From assembly GCA_019925095.2 (NCBI GenBank), contig CM034403.1, positions 5,771,690 to 5,835,689 of the forward strand: a stretch of 64,000 bases of DNA, given 5' to 3'. Below are positions 47,655-58,445 of this stretch, in pieces (the stretch's first letter is position 1; each line of letters opens with the position of its first letter). The translations under genes were made by a program, and so were the position numbers. The notes beneath the pieces were generated by a model that searched no databases, was not told the origin of the DNA, and was given only the letters and a program-made list of their open reading frames with translations. Source of the DNA: Dendrolimus kikuchii (lineage: Eukaryota; Arthropoda; Insecta; Lepidoptera; Lasiocampidae).

Positions 47655-47824
47655 AGATATATATTATTTTTAGTATCTACGTCTTGTCATTATTACGACG
47701 TAAATTTTTTCTCGCTTTTTGTGCACTGTTTCCTTAAACTCTATTAATCTTCGAAAAGTAATTAATTATATAACATACTTATGACTGATATGAAATAAAT
47801 GAATTTTTAGCTAGACTTGTTGTT

Positions 47825-47890
47825 GGGGAATCACTTGTCGCTTCTTTTCCTTAAACAGCGATAATACGTTGTGAAGCGATGTACAGTCGC
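47825..47890 (+). repeat. Shared motif copy 3
   Basis: TCACTTGTCGCTTCTTTTCC, AAACAGCGATAATACGTTGT, then GAAGCGATGTACA. See 16339. Confidence 0.55.
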
Positions 47891-48006
47891 CGAATGAAAT
47901 GTTCGTCACCTTAAAGTTCACTTTTGCTTGCACGATTACAAGAAACAATACTGCCAACATTTTAATAAATGTTACGTTTACAAAATAAAGAAACGTCCGT
48001 TTTATC

Positions 48007-48327
48007 TGTGCAGGAACGGATAAAGAATACAATTTCCTGCGGCCGGGCGGCCTGTCGTAAAAGGTGACTTAACAACCCACAGCCAGGTGGTAGGGCATTT
48101 GCCCGACTGGATGGCTACCACCCCTGGTCTAGAGTATGTCGCCATAACAACCTTGAGTTGTATTCCGGCATTAGTGACCAGGTTCCAGTTTCCCTTAAGA
48201 GAGCAGCAGCGCATTTGTAGCAACTTTGGTGGTGCAAATGTCCATAGGCGATGGTAACCGCTTTTCATCAAGTGGGCCGTCTGCCTGTCTGCTGATCTCC
48301 TGCAATAAAAAATAAATAAAAAAAAAG
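48007..48327 (+). mobile_element. LINE-tailed SINE, copy 7 (near full length)
   Basis: TGTGCAGGAACGGATAAAGA to CTGCTGATCTCCTGCAATAA plus an A-rich tail; all blocks present. 48330-49105 shows no other feature. Confidence 0.85.
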
Positions 48328-49669
48328 TGAAAAAAATTGCAATCTTGACAACGACTGTACATAGAATAGGAAGCAGACTGCATTGTAAATTTATATGTAT
48401 GATCTTCAAAAAATGCTCTCCAGTGGAAGTTATTTTGATTTACAACTTTTGTATTTAAACACAAAACTTTTTAACTCTAAGGAGCCTGTAAATATCGTAT
48501 AACTGTTATGAATAAGGTGAGCAATCATTTAAATAATGAAATGGAACATCATTTGTGGAAAATGCGAATAAAATGTTCCTCATGTTTCATGCTGGCTTTA
48601 AATCTGTCAAAGTCAAAATTGTTCAAGGGACCAAAAAGGGTGACAATTTTAATTAAAAGCCATCGGAGAAATCGATATTGAATGATGTAACAGCTTTATA
48701 TAATGTCCTTTTCCAAGGGCTCGAGGGTTTTTTTCTGTAAAGCTACTTCAAATCTGAAAACAATAATAATACACAACGTCTATAATGGTTTATTTTATAT
48801 GAGAATTATATTCAAATTCAGAAGTTTTTCTGACAGTTAATGACATCATCGATTAGGTAATAGTTATATGATTGGAAAAACGTAAAAGGGAGAAGATAAT
48901 ACAACATTTATATTATATTATTGTAGAAAGAAACGTCCAACGAGCAAAAAATATTTTTTATGATTGTAAGAAATTTCTCTCAGCAAAAAGACTGACCATT
49001 ATAAATTATCTTTTAGACGGATATGTGTCTTACTTTTTCGTAGTTTGGTTTCTTATTTGATTTTTTGTGATATTTGGATATTATTGTGTGTCCTGACTCT
49101 GATTAGAACATGGTGTTGCGAAGTGATACTAACTCTTTACAGGTGTTCTATTACCCCTTCGAATTTGTGATCTATTATTCGCGCTAATCCTTTTGTATAC
49201 CTTTCAGTAACACGTCATAAATGCTTCTTTCTTTAGTTTGCATTTCGTTGCACATTCTTAGAAATCGTTAAGTACAAGTTGAGAAATCAAAGATATTGTG
49301 GGCATGTTGCTAGGAGGCCATATCTAATTTACAAATATATAAAGTCGGCCCGTCGTGCCTGAGTTAGAAGAGTTTCATCTGAGTTCGAGGTGTTTTATAT
49401 AGTGTACTTTCGGAACGAGTAGCTTATAATAACGGACTTTGCGCGATTTATGTAATTACATTTTCTGCTTTACGGTTTGGACTTGTCGTTTGCTTTTATA
49501 GGTCGCAGCAATATTTTTAGTTGGTGTGATGGTATATATATAGGTTATTCTGTGCGATATAAGTGAATTACTGCTGTGATGTTAAGTATGATTCCTCTTC
49601 TGATACTATTTAAGGCGTGTACAGCAGATGGAGATAAATTTAAATAAATTATTATATTAACTGTCTTTA

Positions 49670-50377
49670 TAATAAAACTACGTTTTAACGGTTTTAAGCG
49701 CGGTAATTTTATTTGATTTTGGTTTTTCCGACGTTTCGGTCACTTTTCAGTGGCCGTGATCACGGAAGACAAAGATGTGATATCGATTGGGCGAAAGAGA
49801 ATCGTTTCATACCTAGAATGATGCGTGAGGCTATTGAAATCAAAAAACACCCAAATTTCAATAGAGAAGATGGTTGGCAAGTACCACCTGTTTGGGATCC
49901 AATTATCAAAACTATTAAGACCCAAACCCAGCAAAAACCAGCTGCCAGACCTCAAGACACTGTGAGCTCTTTCTGCGTACAACGGAACACAAACCAACTT
50001 GACTGATAATTACTTTTATTTTTCCTTCCACCCATTTTAATATTATATAAAATTATTAGAGCTAAGCATGTTTGCTAAAGAGTTTTTTGCGCCGCTTCTT
50101 CTCTTCAAGCCATAACATGTTGCGAAGCGGTAGTAAATTAGATTAGGCTCCCATAGAGTAAATAATAACCATAAACAAAATTAAAATTAATAAGTTGGCG
50201 GTAGGCTAAATAAAACTTTAACAAAACTCGTTGACACTGGACATCTTTGTCTTCCGTGGTCACGGCCACTGAAAAGTGGCCGAAACGTCGGAAAAACCAA
50301 AATCAAATAAAATTACCGCGCTTAAAACCGTTAAAACGTAGTTTTATTATGTATACAAGTCGCGAAAACTTAAGAAA
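49670..50377 (+). mobile_element. Penelope-like retroelement, short, with inverted ends and 16-bp TSD
   Basis: About 100 bases at the left (CGTTTTAACGGTTTTAAGCG through CGGAAGACAAAGATG) recur inverted at the right (50243-50346). ATATTAACTGTCTTTA stands on both sides (49654-49669, 50378-50393). Between lies the end of a GIY-YIG-type ORF. Penelope-like elements often carry terminal repeats and are 5' truncated. Confidence 0.75.
49764..50006 (+). pseudogene. Penelope-like ORF C-terminus
   Basis: Reads RQRCDIDWAKENRFIPRMMR, EAIEIKKHPNFNREDGWQVP, PVWDPIIKTIK, then a stop at 50004. R-x-x-EAI-I-x-x-HPN-x-NR-x-x-G is the end of the Penelope-like GIY-YIG endonuclease; the RT and the catalytic part of the nuclease are missing. 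Confidence 0.7.
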
Positions 50378-50519
50378 ATATTAACTGTCTTTAATTTAGT
50401 TCGTACGACTCGACTCGGAAGGTGACGTGGGGTGACTAACGACAGTGCCACGAATATCCACATAATACAATTTTTGTTGAATTGCAACCGTCGTCGCTAG
50501 CCGCCACACTTGGTTACAA

Positions 50520-51025
50520 ATTAAACAAATTAGGATGGTTATAATATAAACACACATATACCTAATACCTTACATTTGCATTTCTACAAAATGATGGTTT
50601 GTACTTTACGATCCTTGAGATTACAGATAAAACAGTAGTCGTTATCGTAGCTCAATGTTTCACGATACAATTCTGTCTACAAAGTAATGTACCTGCAGGA
50701 TCAACACCATGGTCAGGAGAAGAAAGATAGAAAGAATTTATTCGCTAGGTAAGTGAAAATGCAAGGATATAGAAGTAGTGTGTACATTTCTATGGCTAAT
50801 TTTAATATGTTATGGTGTACATAGTGCTATTCACACGCACTTATGGATTATATCCTCGATCATCTGGCAGGTGACAAATTCCACCAAACTGATCTGGCTT
50901 TTTGGTTAATTATGTACCTATATTACTCTCCACTAAAACTATTTTGTAAGAGAGTGGTTAAGATTTAAACCGGACTAATTAATCTGCCTTTTCTATTTTT
51001 CAATTCCTTAAACATCTAACTTGAA
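50520..51025. other. No recognisable feature
   Basis: AT-rich, no supported frame or recognised repeat. Confidence 0.5.
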
Positions 51026-51325
51026 GATATTGTTACGACCTAGGTGCCGACAAAGACCAATTCATACCTGTAGCCCTGTAGAAATACATTTTATTATCTT
51101 TTCGGCATTTGGACTTCTTTTGTTTACTTTGTATTAAAAAAATTGATTAGAAAAACAGCCCATTGTGTATTGTAATCTTTTATGGCAGTCATTAGCCAGG
51201 TGTGATTCTAGGAAATTCGGTCACGCGGCCGAGCAGACATATTGCATTTGTACAGTATAAAGCAATTCCCTAATTGAGAGATGAGGCAGTAAAGCGATAA
51301 CCACAAGCGAAGCAATACGTGTGTA

Positions 51326-52642
51326 TGTTAAAATGTTGTTAGCGCCACAGTTCCAGGGCACTCCCCTCAAGATCTCCAGCTCTATCGGGATCCTAGGCGT
51401 CGATATTTCGAGCGAGGTGCAATTTCGGGGTCATTTGGAGAGCAAAGCGAAAATCGCTTCTAAAAAGCTTGGGGTGCTCAACAGGACTAAACGGTACTTC
51501 ACACCGGGACATAGGCTTTTATTATATAAGGCCCAAGTCCGTCCCCATGTGGAGTACTGCTCCCATCTCTGGGTTGGGGCACCTCAGTACCAGCTGCTCC
51601 CACTTGACTCCTTGCAGCGCCGAGCGGTCCGAATTGTCGACGATCCCGAACTTACAGACGGCTTAGAACCTTTAAGTCTCAGAAGAGACGTAGGTGCTCT
51701 AAGCGCGTTCTACCGTCTGTACAATGGGGAGTGTTCTGAGGAGCTGTTTGGTTTGGTACCTACATCGCCATTTTACCACCGCACTGCTCGCCGGCGACTG
51801 GGAGTTCATCCACACTTCTTCGACACCTGGAAGTTATCCACTGTACGTGGAGCTCGCTCTTTTATGCCATATGTGAGCAAGCTGTGGAATGAGCTCCCTC
51901 CCGCGGTTTTCCCAGAGCGCTACAATATGGCAAGGCCCAGCTCGCCATACACAACGCGGTGCTGGTACCTACGCTCACGTATGGAAGCGAGAGTTGGGTA
52001 TGGAAGAGAGAGCATGAAAGTAGAGTAAACGCGGTAGAGATGCGAGCACTGCGCAAAATCTGCGGAGTGACGCTCGCGGACCGCGTTCGTAATACCGAAG
52101 TAAGAAAGAGAGTTGGTCTGAAAGAGAGTGTCGGGGTGAAGGTAAGGAAAGGAATGCTCCGGTGGTTCGGGCATGTGGAAAGAATGCATGATGAAAGAAT
52201 GACTAAACAGATATACAATGCAAAAGTGGATGGATGCAGAAGTCGTGGAAGGCCACGATACATCTTCCATGATCAAATTGATCGTGTACTAGCCGAGGGT
52301 GATGTCAGGAGCCTTAAGAACAGACGAGTGTGCATGACAAGAGTTATGAATGTCAAAGAAGCAAGTGAGGTGTGTAAGAATGGGCCTAAATGGCGCTCTG
52401 TTGTTCGTGCCTACCCCGCAAGGGAACTGGCGTGAAGTTATGTATGTATGTATGTATGCTACAATATGGGGCTCTTCAAAAAGGGCGTAAACAGATTTTT
52501 AAAGTCTCAACGAGGTAGGCAACGCATCGGCTCCCTTAGTGTTGCAGATGTCCATGGGCGACGGTAGCCACTTGCCAACAAGTGGACTCGTTTGCCAGTT
52601 TGCCTATACGCAAACATAAAAAAAAATAAAAAATAAAAAAAA
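51326..52642 (+). pseudogene. Jockey/CR1-type LINE 3' part, itself interrupted
   Basis: An uninterrupted frame reads ILGVDISSEVQFRGHLESKA, SKKLGVLNRTKRYFTPGHRL, VRPHVEYCSHLWVGAPQY, FYRLYNGECSEELFGL, SFMPYVSKLWNELPPAVFPE, RYNM. After the nested RTE it resumes in frame as YNMGLFKKGVNRFLKS, SLSVADVHGRR and a stop. A 3' UTR (GACGGTAGCCACTTGCCAAC) and A-rich tail follow. The catalytic domain is missing (5' truncation). Without the nested insert the ORF has no break here. Confidence 0.85.
51931..52457 (+). mobile_element. RTE-type LINE 3' fragment, 527 bp, with 12-bp TSD
   Basis: Encodes VLVPTLTYGSESWVWKREHE, VEMRALRKICGVTLADRVRN, KGMLRWFGHVERMHDERMTK to AYPARELA in one open frame, then a (TATG)n tail. 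GCTACAATATGG flanks it on both sides (51919-51930 and 52458-52469). The 5' boundary nearly coincides with that of 27099-27621. Confidence 0.9.
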
Positions 52643-52819
52643 TCGGTAGTCTATTTAGTGACGGACTTTGCGCGTGTTATTGAATTCTGCATTACGTTTG
52701 AACTGGTTGTGTTCAGTTATATTTGTACCTGTGTTATACGTATTTGTATAGTTCTAATAAACTCTGTAATAATTCAATTGGCATTTTAATTCGAGTCCTG
52801 CAACTCGTAACAATATAAA

Positions 52820-53505
52820 AAATTCCAAATGCTTTAAAATCATGTTTTTAACAAAAAAAACCCGTTTAATAAATTCAAGGGTTGGTAAGGGCCCGCTGCC
52901 CTTCAGTCAAACCTCTATTTTCTTATTTAGTGGTCTTTCAAGTACTATTATAAAATATTTCACACTACCTCAAGAACCTACCCTAAATTGTTCACCAGCT
53001 CTCGGACCATTATTGATAGCATTGGAAAAGCTTTCTACTTAATAAAAACAAAGTTGATGTCGTACTTCAGAAATATTTTCTTCTAAGTTTCCGAAGTTTT
53101 GATTACCTACCTTTCCAATTTATATTACCACCGGTAATCTAATTAATTTGAATGGATAACGAATTTTGTCATTAATATTCTGTGCAACTTGTTCACCATC
53201 GAATACTGATTGAAGTACTAGTGAAAAAGTTTATTAATTAGAATCCACCCAAGCATGTGCGAGACAATACAGAGTGAAAGGTTCTGTGGTCGATCGTCAC
53301 GCAAAAAAGTTGTTTGCTAAATGCTACGAAACCGTAATAAAAAGACTTGTAACCCAATTCTGATCTCAAAGATTTGATTGATTTGTCTTGTTCGAATTGT
53401 TCATTCGCTTAATCTCGGTCGAAGGAGTAGGCCTATAAAATGCTTGCTTGACCTCATAAGGACATGTTAAGAAGAAGTGACATGTGTACCAATAGTTAGG
53501 GATAA
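52820..53505. other. No recognisable feature
   Basis: AT-rich; no supported frame. Confidence 0.5.
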
Positions 53506-53511
53506 TTAAAA

Positions 53512-53595
53512 CTTCGTTTAACAGTTTTAAGTGCTGCATTTTATATGATTTATATTTCGACTTTTCGAACAATTTTCAATACAAGTAATAACTCA
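53512..53595 (-). mobile_element. Penelope-like terminal fragment, old
   Basis: ACTTCGTTTAACAGTTTTAA then a TTTCGAC...TTTTCAAT stretch mirrors the 49680-49760 end with many changes. The 53600-53940 stretch has no feature. Confidence 0.45.
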
Positions 53596-53944
53596 TCGTA
53601 GCTTCGTAGCATAATGTGCGAGTGAAGGGCGAATTAAAAACGTATATTATCATGTCCATAAATCGCATAACATTGGCTAGGTTCAAGGCGGAAACCGATC
53701 CCTAATATTCCGCCGAGCGCTCAAGATCCTTGCCGGGAACTATATATCAGGATAAAAAGGTGTGGGCACGGCGTAATATGACTGTGGTTAAAGGTTGACT
53801 ATGTGAATGTTCAAAACGGCTGCATTGCTTAAAAGAAAACTGGGGGTAGATTACAAAATTAATGACGATAATTAAACAAATATTTTTCATTCGTCTTATG
53901 GCTATTGTATAGCGAACAAAATCCTAATTTTATTTAATAACTAA

Positions 53945-54351
53945 GATATGTCCGCGACTTCGTCCAAGCGTGACTTGAAATTCCCGCGGGATTCCTGGCA
54001 CGCAAAGGACCGCAGCTTTTAAAAAAGAATATAAGCTATTGTTTGACTGAAAACTGTGTCGGAGTAAGCTAATTTTTATGTAGTCGAACAACTACCAACC
54101 ACTCCCGGTAAGATTCCCGCGGGATTCATAGGATAAAAAGTAGCGCAGTTTTTCAGGCTAAGAATTTGCTGTCGATCAGTGAAAACCACATCTAAATCTG
54201 TCCAGTATTTTTTTACGTGAATCCCGAACAGATCAGTAATCTAAAAAAAAATACATCGTGTTCTCTATCGTTTATAAAGTCTATTCCAGTTGTTTTTTTT
54301 AACACTTTCAATATTTAACATGGCCTTTTTAGAATTTTATAATATTATAGA
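53945..54351 (-). mobile_element. Helitron, uninterrupted (407 bp)
   Basis: Minus 5' TCTATAATATTATAAAATTC begins at 54351. The 3' hairpin area has TTGGACGAAGTCGCGGACAT. Interior as in 25960-26731 and 6464-6945. The terminal CTAG is degenerate. Confidence 0.7.
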
Positions 54352-54559
54352 TAGGTTAAATTAATTTAGGTAGGAACCCAGTTTATGTAAAACAGTGTTA
54401 TTTATCATTTACTTACGCTTTATCCCTTAATTAAATAACGTTATTAAATTAATTAACTCATACATTGTAGTCACTTACGGAGGTACTTTGAATTAATGTA
54501 GAGTGAGAAAATTAATATATTTTAAGGTATTTTTAAATTAAGAATATATTATTTAATTG

Positions 54560-54850
54560 ATTTCCCACTCGGCTTTGCTCATGGTCGTCAGTCAACCGAT
54601 GTCCGTTTCTCGACGTAAGCCAACCCAAGTTTGCGCCACCTTCCTCTGCTGTTCTCACCTACCGGCGACCTTGCGCAGATCGTCGGGCCATCGGGCAGGC
54701 CTTACACGTTTGCTAAGATGCGGTGACCACTCCAAGACTCGTCTGCACCATTGGCCATCAGTCCTGAGACGAATGTGGCCGGTCCACGGTCACTTTAGCT
54801 TGTTAGTATTGCGAGCTATTTTATCCATAAGAGATACTAAGAGAGCTTTG
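54560..54850 (-). pseudogene. RTE-type LINE C-terminal fragment
   Basis: Minus strand: MDKIARNTNKLK, then WTGHIRLRTDGQWCRRVLEW, RPARWPDDLRKVAGR, with stops between. W-GHI-R-DGRW--RVLEW-P--GKR is the RTE polyprotein signature after the RT domain. Confidence 0.75.
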
Positions 54851-55160
54851 CTCATGACTTCAAGTCTATGTCTTGCGGAACTTTATAAAATAAAAAGTAT
54901 ACCGTGTTCATAGTTGAAAATACCAAAGGTCTTCTTCATACTGCATAATGACTTCTTCAGGCCGCTATCTGATTTTTCGGTACGGAATCGGTACACTCGG
55001 TATTCGCGGTACCAAAAGCTTACAGATTGCTTACATTTCTATGACCGTTCCCAGGTTCGCTCTATGTGTGAGGGAGCGGAACATAGCGTTCCTTCTACTC
55101 GTCCACTTCTTCGTTAATGAAATATAAAATTAACTGTCAAATTCTCTTTAAATTATGATA

Positions 55161-55424
55161 TTTTTTTTATTGCATGAGTTCAGCAGACAGGAAGACGGCG
55201 CACCTAATGGTAAGCGGTTACCATCGCCTATGGACATTTGCAACACCAAAGGCGTTACAAATGCGCTGCTGCTCTCTTGAGGGAGTCTGAAACCTGGCCA
55301 CTAATGCCGGAACACAACTCAAGGTTGTTATGGCGGCATACTCTAGACCAGGGGTGGTAGCCACCCAGACGGTCAGATACCCTACCACCTGGCTGTGGGT
55401 TGTTTTATCGCCTCTTACGACCTG
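55161..55424 (-). mobile_element. LINE-tailed SINE, copy 8
   Basis: Inverse copy from TTTTTTTATTGCATGAGTTC through TTGTTTTATCGCCTCTTACG; lacks the last 5' GC block, so 5' truncated. Its translated frame ends AFGVANVHRRW, close to SLSVADVHGRR of the LINE at 52560. Confidence 0.8.
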
Positions 55425-55491
55425 AAGAGAATTTGGCAGTTTCAATTAGTCAATACTAACATTATAAAGAAGAAAGATTTGTATTTTGTAT

Positions 55492-56023
55492 TGTTACCTA
55501 CAATTTGGGCCACCTGCATACCTGTAAACAAAGCACATTTATTACCCGCCGGCGTTCTAGCTAATAATATTGAAACTATTTATAACTGTCTTTTGTTTAC
55601 TTTGTGTTTAAAATTTGTGATTGGAAACAAACAGCCCATTGTGTACTGTAATCTTTATGGTAGTCAGTAGCCAGGCGTGATTCTTGGAAAACTCAGTCCA
55701 CGCGGTCGAGCAGACATATTGTATTTTTGCAGTATAAAGCAATGCCCTAATGGAGGGGTGAGGCTTAGACCATTCAACCAACCATTGGTTGAATGGTCTA
55801 AGGGGTGAGGCAGTCTAGCGATAACCAGCAGCGAGGCAAAGACGTGTGTACATTCGATAATCTATATAGTGACGGACTTTGCGCGTGTTATTGAATCGCG
55901 CATTATGTTTGAACTGATTGTGTTCAGTTATATTTGTACCTGTGTTGTACGTGTTTGTATAGTTCTAATAAATTCTATAGTAATTCTAACGGCATTTTAA
56001 TTTGAGTCCTGCAACTCGTACCA
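55492..56023 (+). mobile_element. Solo LTR (ATAT family, copy 2), 532 bp, TSD GTAT
   Basis: TGTTACCTAC to CAACTCGTACCA, with GTAT at 55488-55491 and 56024-56027. It contains the hairpin at 55764-55802 that the other two copies lack. Confidence 0.9.
55764..55802. repeat. Perfect 18-bp hairpin insertion within the LTR
   Basis: CTTAGACCATTCAACCAA pairs exactly with 55785-55802, loop CCA. GGGGTGAGG stands on both sides (55755-55763, 55802-55810). The homologous site at about 51285 has only one GATGAGGCAG, so this looks like a tiny insertion with duplicated target. Confidence 0.8.
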
Positions 56024-56320
56024 GTATGTTTGTAACGAATAAACTCAAAAACTACTGGAGCGATATAAAAAAATTCTTTCACCGTCTATATGTTTCATTA
56101 TCTCAGAGTAACATAGACCGTGTGAATCCGGGACGGGCCGCTAGTAATTAATAAAAGACTTAATATTATTGAGTAAAATATTTATTGTAAATAATGTAAG
56201 CCTTGTTACATAACAGTATATTATATATGGTACGTATGACGTAAGAAATCTGTGAATATCAATCGTCTATTAAAAAAACTTAAGGCTGAAAAACTCATAT
56301 TCCATTTCTGCTGTTGACTA

Positions 56321-56652
56321 GGGGCCCAATTCTGCTTATACTTGTCTCGTCAAAATCACCGGATACTATTATCTCAATCGTAGTTATTCCTGATTTCGGC
56401 ATTGTCTTGTTCTATCTTTATAACTAATAGCGAAAATTCCGAAGTAAATATTTAAAATTTTTGGTAGCTTTCCAATATACATTTCGGCTAACGCCAATTC
56501 TACTAATGGTAATGCCAACCAACTTTTTCTACTATTATTCTGCCGCGTCGATACCGAGATTTCGTGGATTTAGTAGAATACGAGTTTTTGACATTGTCAT
56601 ACTTTGAATATCTTCGCAACGTCAAGATATTGAAATAGCAGAATTGGGCCCC
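56321..56652. mobile_element. MITE with 16-bp perfect TIRs
   Basis: GGGGCCCAATTCTGCT (56321-56336) and its exact inverse (56637-56652). AT-rich core, no coding. Target duplication not resolved. The 56660-57180 stretch holds nothing else. Confidence 0.85.
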
Positions 56653-57184
56653 AGGTTGGTGCTATCGATTCGTATCGCGTTTTCCAATATAACATTTATT
56701 TATACTATCAGCGTTATTCATAAAAAATTGTTAATTATTTAAAATTTTCTTATTCATAAACAAAACTTTTACATTGATTAACTAAATTCTACTTCTTTTT
56801 TTACCCTAGCAATTATTTGGTAGAATCAAAAAGAGTGTAATTTATAATTGAAGATATGGGTAAGGATAAGGTTTATGATCATTGTGAATTTATTTTCATA
56901 TTGTTGTACATATTTCATCATAGGGTCTGCAACCTATATTTATAAACCAGCACTAGGGCGCTTAATTATAATATAAATATAATATATTAAGTATATATCT
57001 AATACATCTTGCTCAATAATGTGTAAATCGTCACCGAAAACAAAATATTCCATTTTTTGTCCCAATATTTACAAAATCAAACACCAGCTGTTAAAAGCAA
57101 TAATAGTTTTCTCCGCCATTTTGTTACTTAAGAGAGTTAAACACTGAGGTGAGTTTGTTTAATCCGACAGCTAGTTTGAACAGG

Positions 57185-57800
57185 TTATTAAGTCTTACCG
57201 GATGGGACGCCGTCTCCTCCTTCTGTGAGCACGTTATGCTTGCAAAGGAGGAGGCGGAGTAGGAGCGTGAGCGCACGTTACGGCTCCGCTCCCGCCAAAG
57301 GAGGAAGCGTTGGCGCCGGAGGGCTAGCACTGACCTTCAGCCATCGTAAGCGGGCGACGCGGGTGGGGCCCCTTAGGGTATAGGGGTTCTCACTCATCTG
57401 CACATGCCATCGAGATGGGGGCGCGGCATGTTCCACGCGCGCTGATCTCTCCTCCCGTGGGCGAATTACAGACCGTCCCACGACTAGAGTTTGAAGATGC
57501 CGGGGGATAAAAGTAGTCCCCCGGCAGTGGAAGAGGCCTCGCGAGGCCCACGCCTGCAATTGCTGCGGAGAGACTAGGTCGCATACCCGAAGCCCTGGCA
57601 TAAGGCGAAGTACGGAACACCCAGGGGTTTTAGTGGGTATCCCTAACCGGGGAGTGGCAATAGCATGGCACCAGTTCTGACTGGGCATGCTAGTGCCACC
57701 CCCGATCTGGCGACTCCCACACTAGGTAGCGAATTATCCCCTAAAGGTTCTGCCCTTGTCGCGGCTTAGTCCTCAATCGGATTTCCCACGGTAAAAAAAA
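57185..57800 (+). pseudogene. R1-clade LINE C-terminus and 3' UTR
   Basis: The plus strand reads VSSFCEHVMLAKEEAE, a stop, ERERTLRLRSRQRRKRWRRR and a final stop near 57351. The complete GC-rich UTR to TTTCCCACGGTAAAAAAAA follows. FCE-VMLAKEEAERERE is the R1-type C-terminus. One in-frame stop; heavily 5' truncated. The 57805-58120 stretch has no feature. Confidence 0.75.
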
Positions 57801-58127
57801 GGTTATTAACTCTAAATAGTGTTTATGAATACAATTTTCTTTAAATAACTGTTTAAAGTATTACTTAAAAATTAATCAATGTCTATGAATAACGCTGTAG
57901 AGGTGTGTATGTGTAGTGTTAAGTATTTCGTTTTTACACTACTAATACTTTCTACTATAATTTTAATACACAGGTGAATATTTCAAGTGTGTTAATAGTA
58001 ATTCATCCTTACAAGCTACAACACTATGGGTTGGTGTAATAAAAAAATATATGATTGTTTTCATAATAAGGTGATTGCTGATTAGCGTTATTAATAGTAT
58101 TTTTATAACTTTTCGCGACTAGTAATA

Positions 58128-58444
58128 TCTATATTAATATTATAAAGAGGAAAGATTTGTATTTATGTTTGTAACGAATAAACTCAAAAACTACTGGACC
58201 GATTAAAAAAATTCTACCACCATTAGAATGACATTATCCCAGAGCAATATAGGCTATACTTATTACTAGTAAAAATTAGGGATCCCTATTAAAACTTCAA
58301 TAATGTAACCCAAGGTGTAAAAAATAGTGTTTGGGTGGGTCCCGGGATAATTTAGATTCACAATTAGACCCCGTAGGTGGCGCTGGAATTGGGTTCTAGA
58401 TTTTTATTCTTTCAGGCCAAGGCAACGTCTGCCGTAACCGCTAA
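58128..58444 (+). mobile_element. Helitron (317 bp), CTAA end
   Basis: 5' TCTATATTAATATTATAAAG; 3' GGCAACGTCTGCCGTAACCG then CTAA where CTAG is expected. Closely related to 37132-37447. Confidence 0.8.
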
Positions 58445-58445
58445 T

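Larger units (their letters stand above)
49114..50508 (+). mobile_element. LTR split by a Penelope-like insertion
   Basis: The LTR starts TGTTGCGAAG, has AAATATATAAAGTCGG (TATA-like) at about 49335 and resumes after the insertion at 50394 to about 50508 (CCGCCACA). Flanks CATGG and CTTGG could be a 5-bp duplication with one change. The 5' half matches 29398-29640. Confidence 0.6.
51031..52812 (+). mobile_element. Solo LTR (ATAT family, copy 1) split by a LINE
   Basis: Starts TGTTACGACC; resumes at about 52643 with TCGGTAGTCTATTTAGTGAC and ends AACTCGTAACA at 52812. ATAT on both sides (51027-51030, 52813-52816). Shared blocks with 55492-56023 and 60362-60881 include GACTTTGCGCGTGTTATTGA and GTATAGTTCTAATAAA. 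Confidence 0.85.
55450..56144 (+). mobile_element. Helitron split by an LTR
   Basis: 5' TCAATACTAACATTATAAAG to 55491 and 56028 onward (AACTCAAAAACTACTGGAGC) to CGGGACGGGCCG and CTAG (56141-56144) then T. Continuous elements such as 39457-39665 lack the break. Confidence 0.85.

Noticed and set aside
50243..50346. A confirmed hammerhead ribozyme
   Set aside because: The core CUGANGA is not met (CTGAAAA) and stem II is poor; kept only as a question.
54557..54913. A 118-codon plus-strand frame as a gene
   Set aside because: It is the antisense of an RTE-type C-terminus readable on the minus strand.
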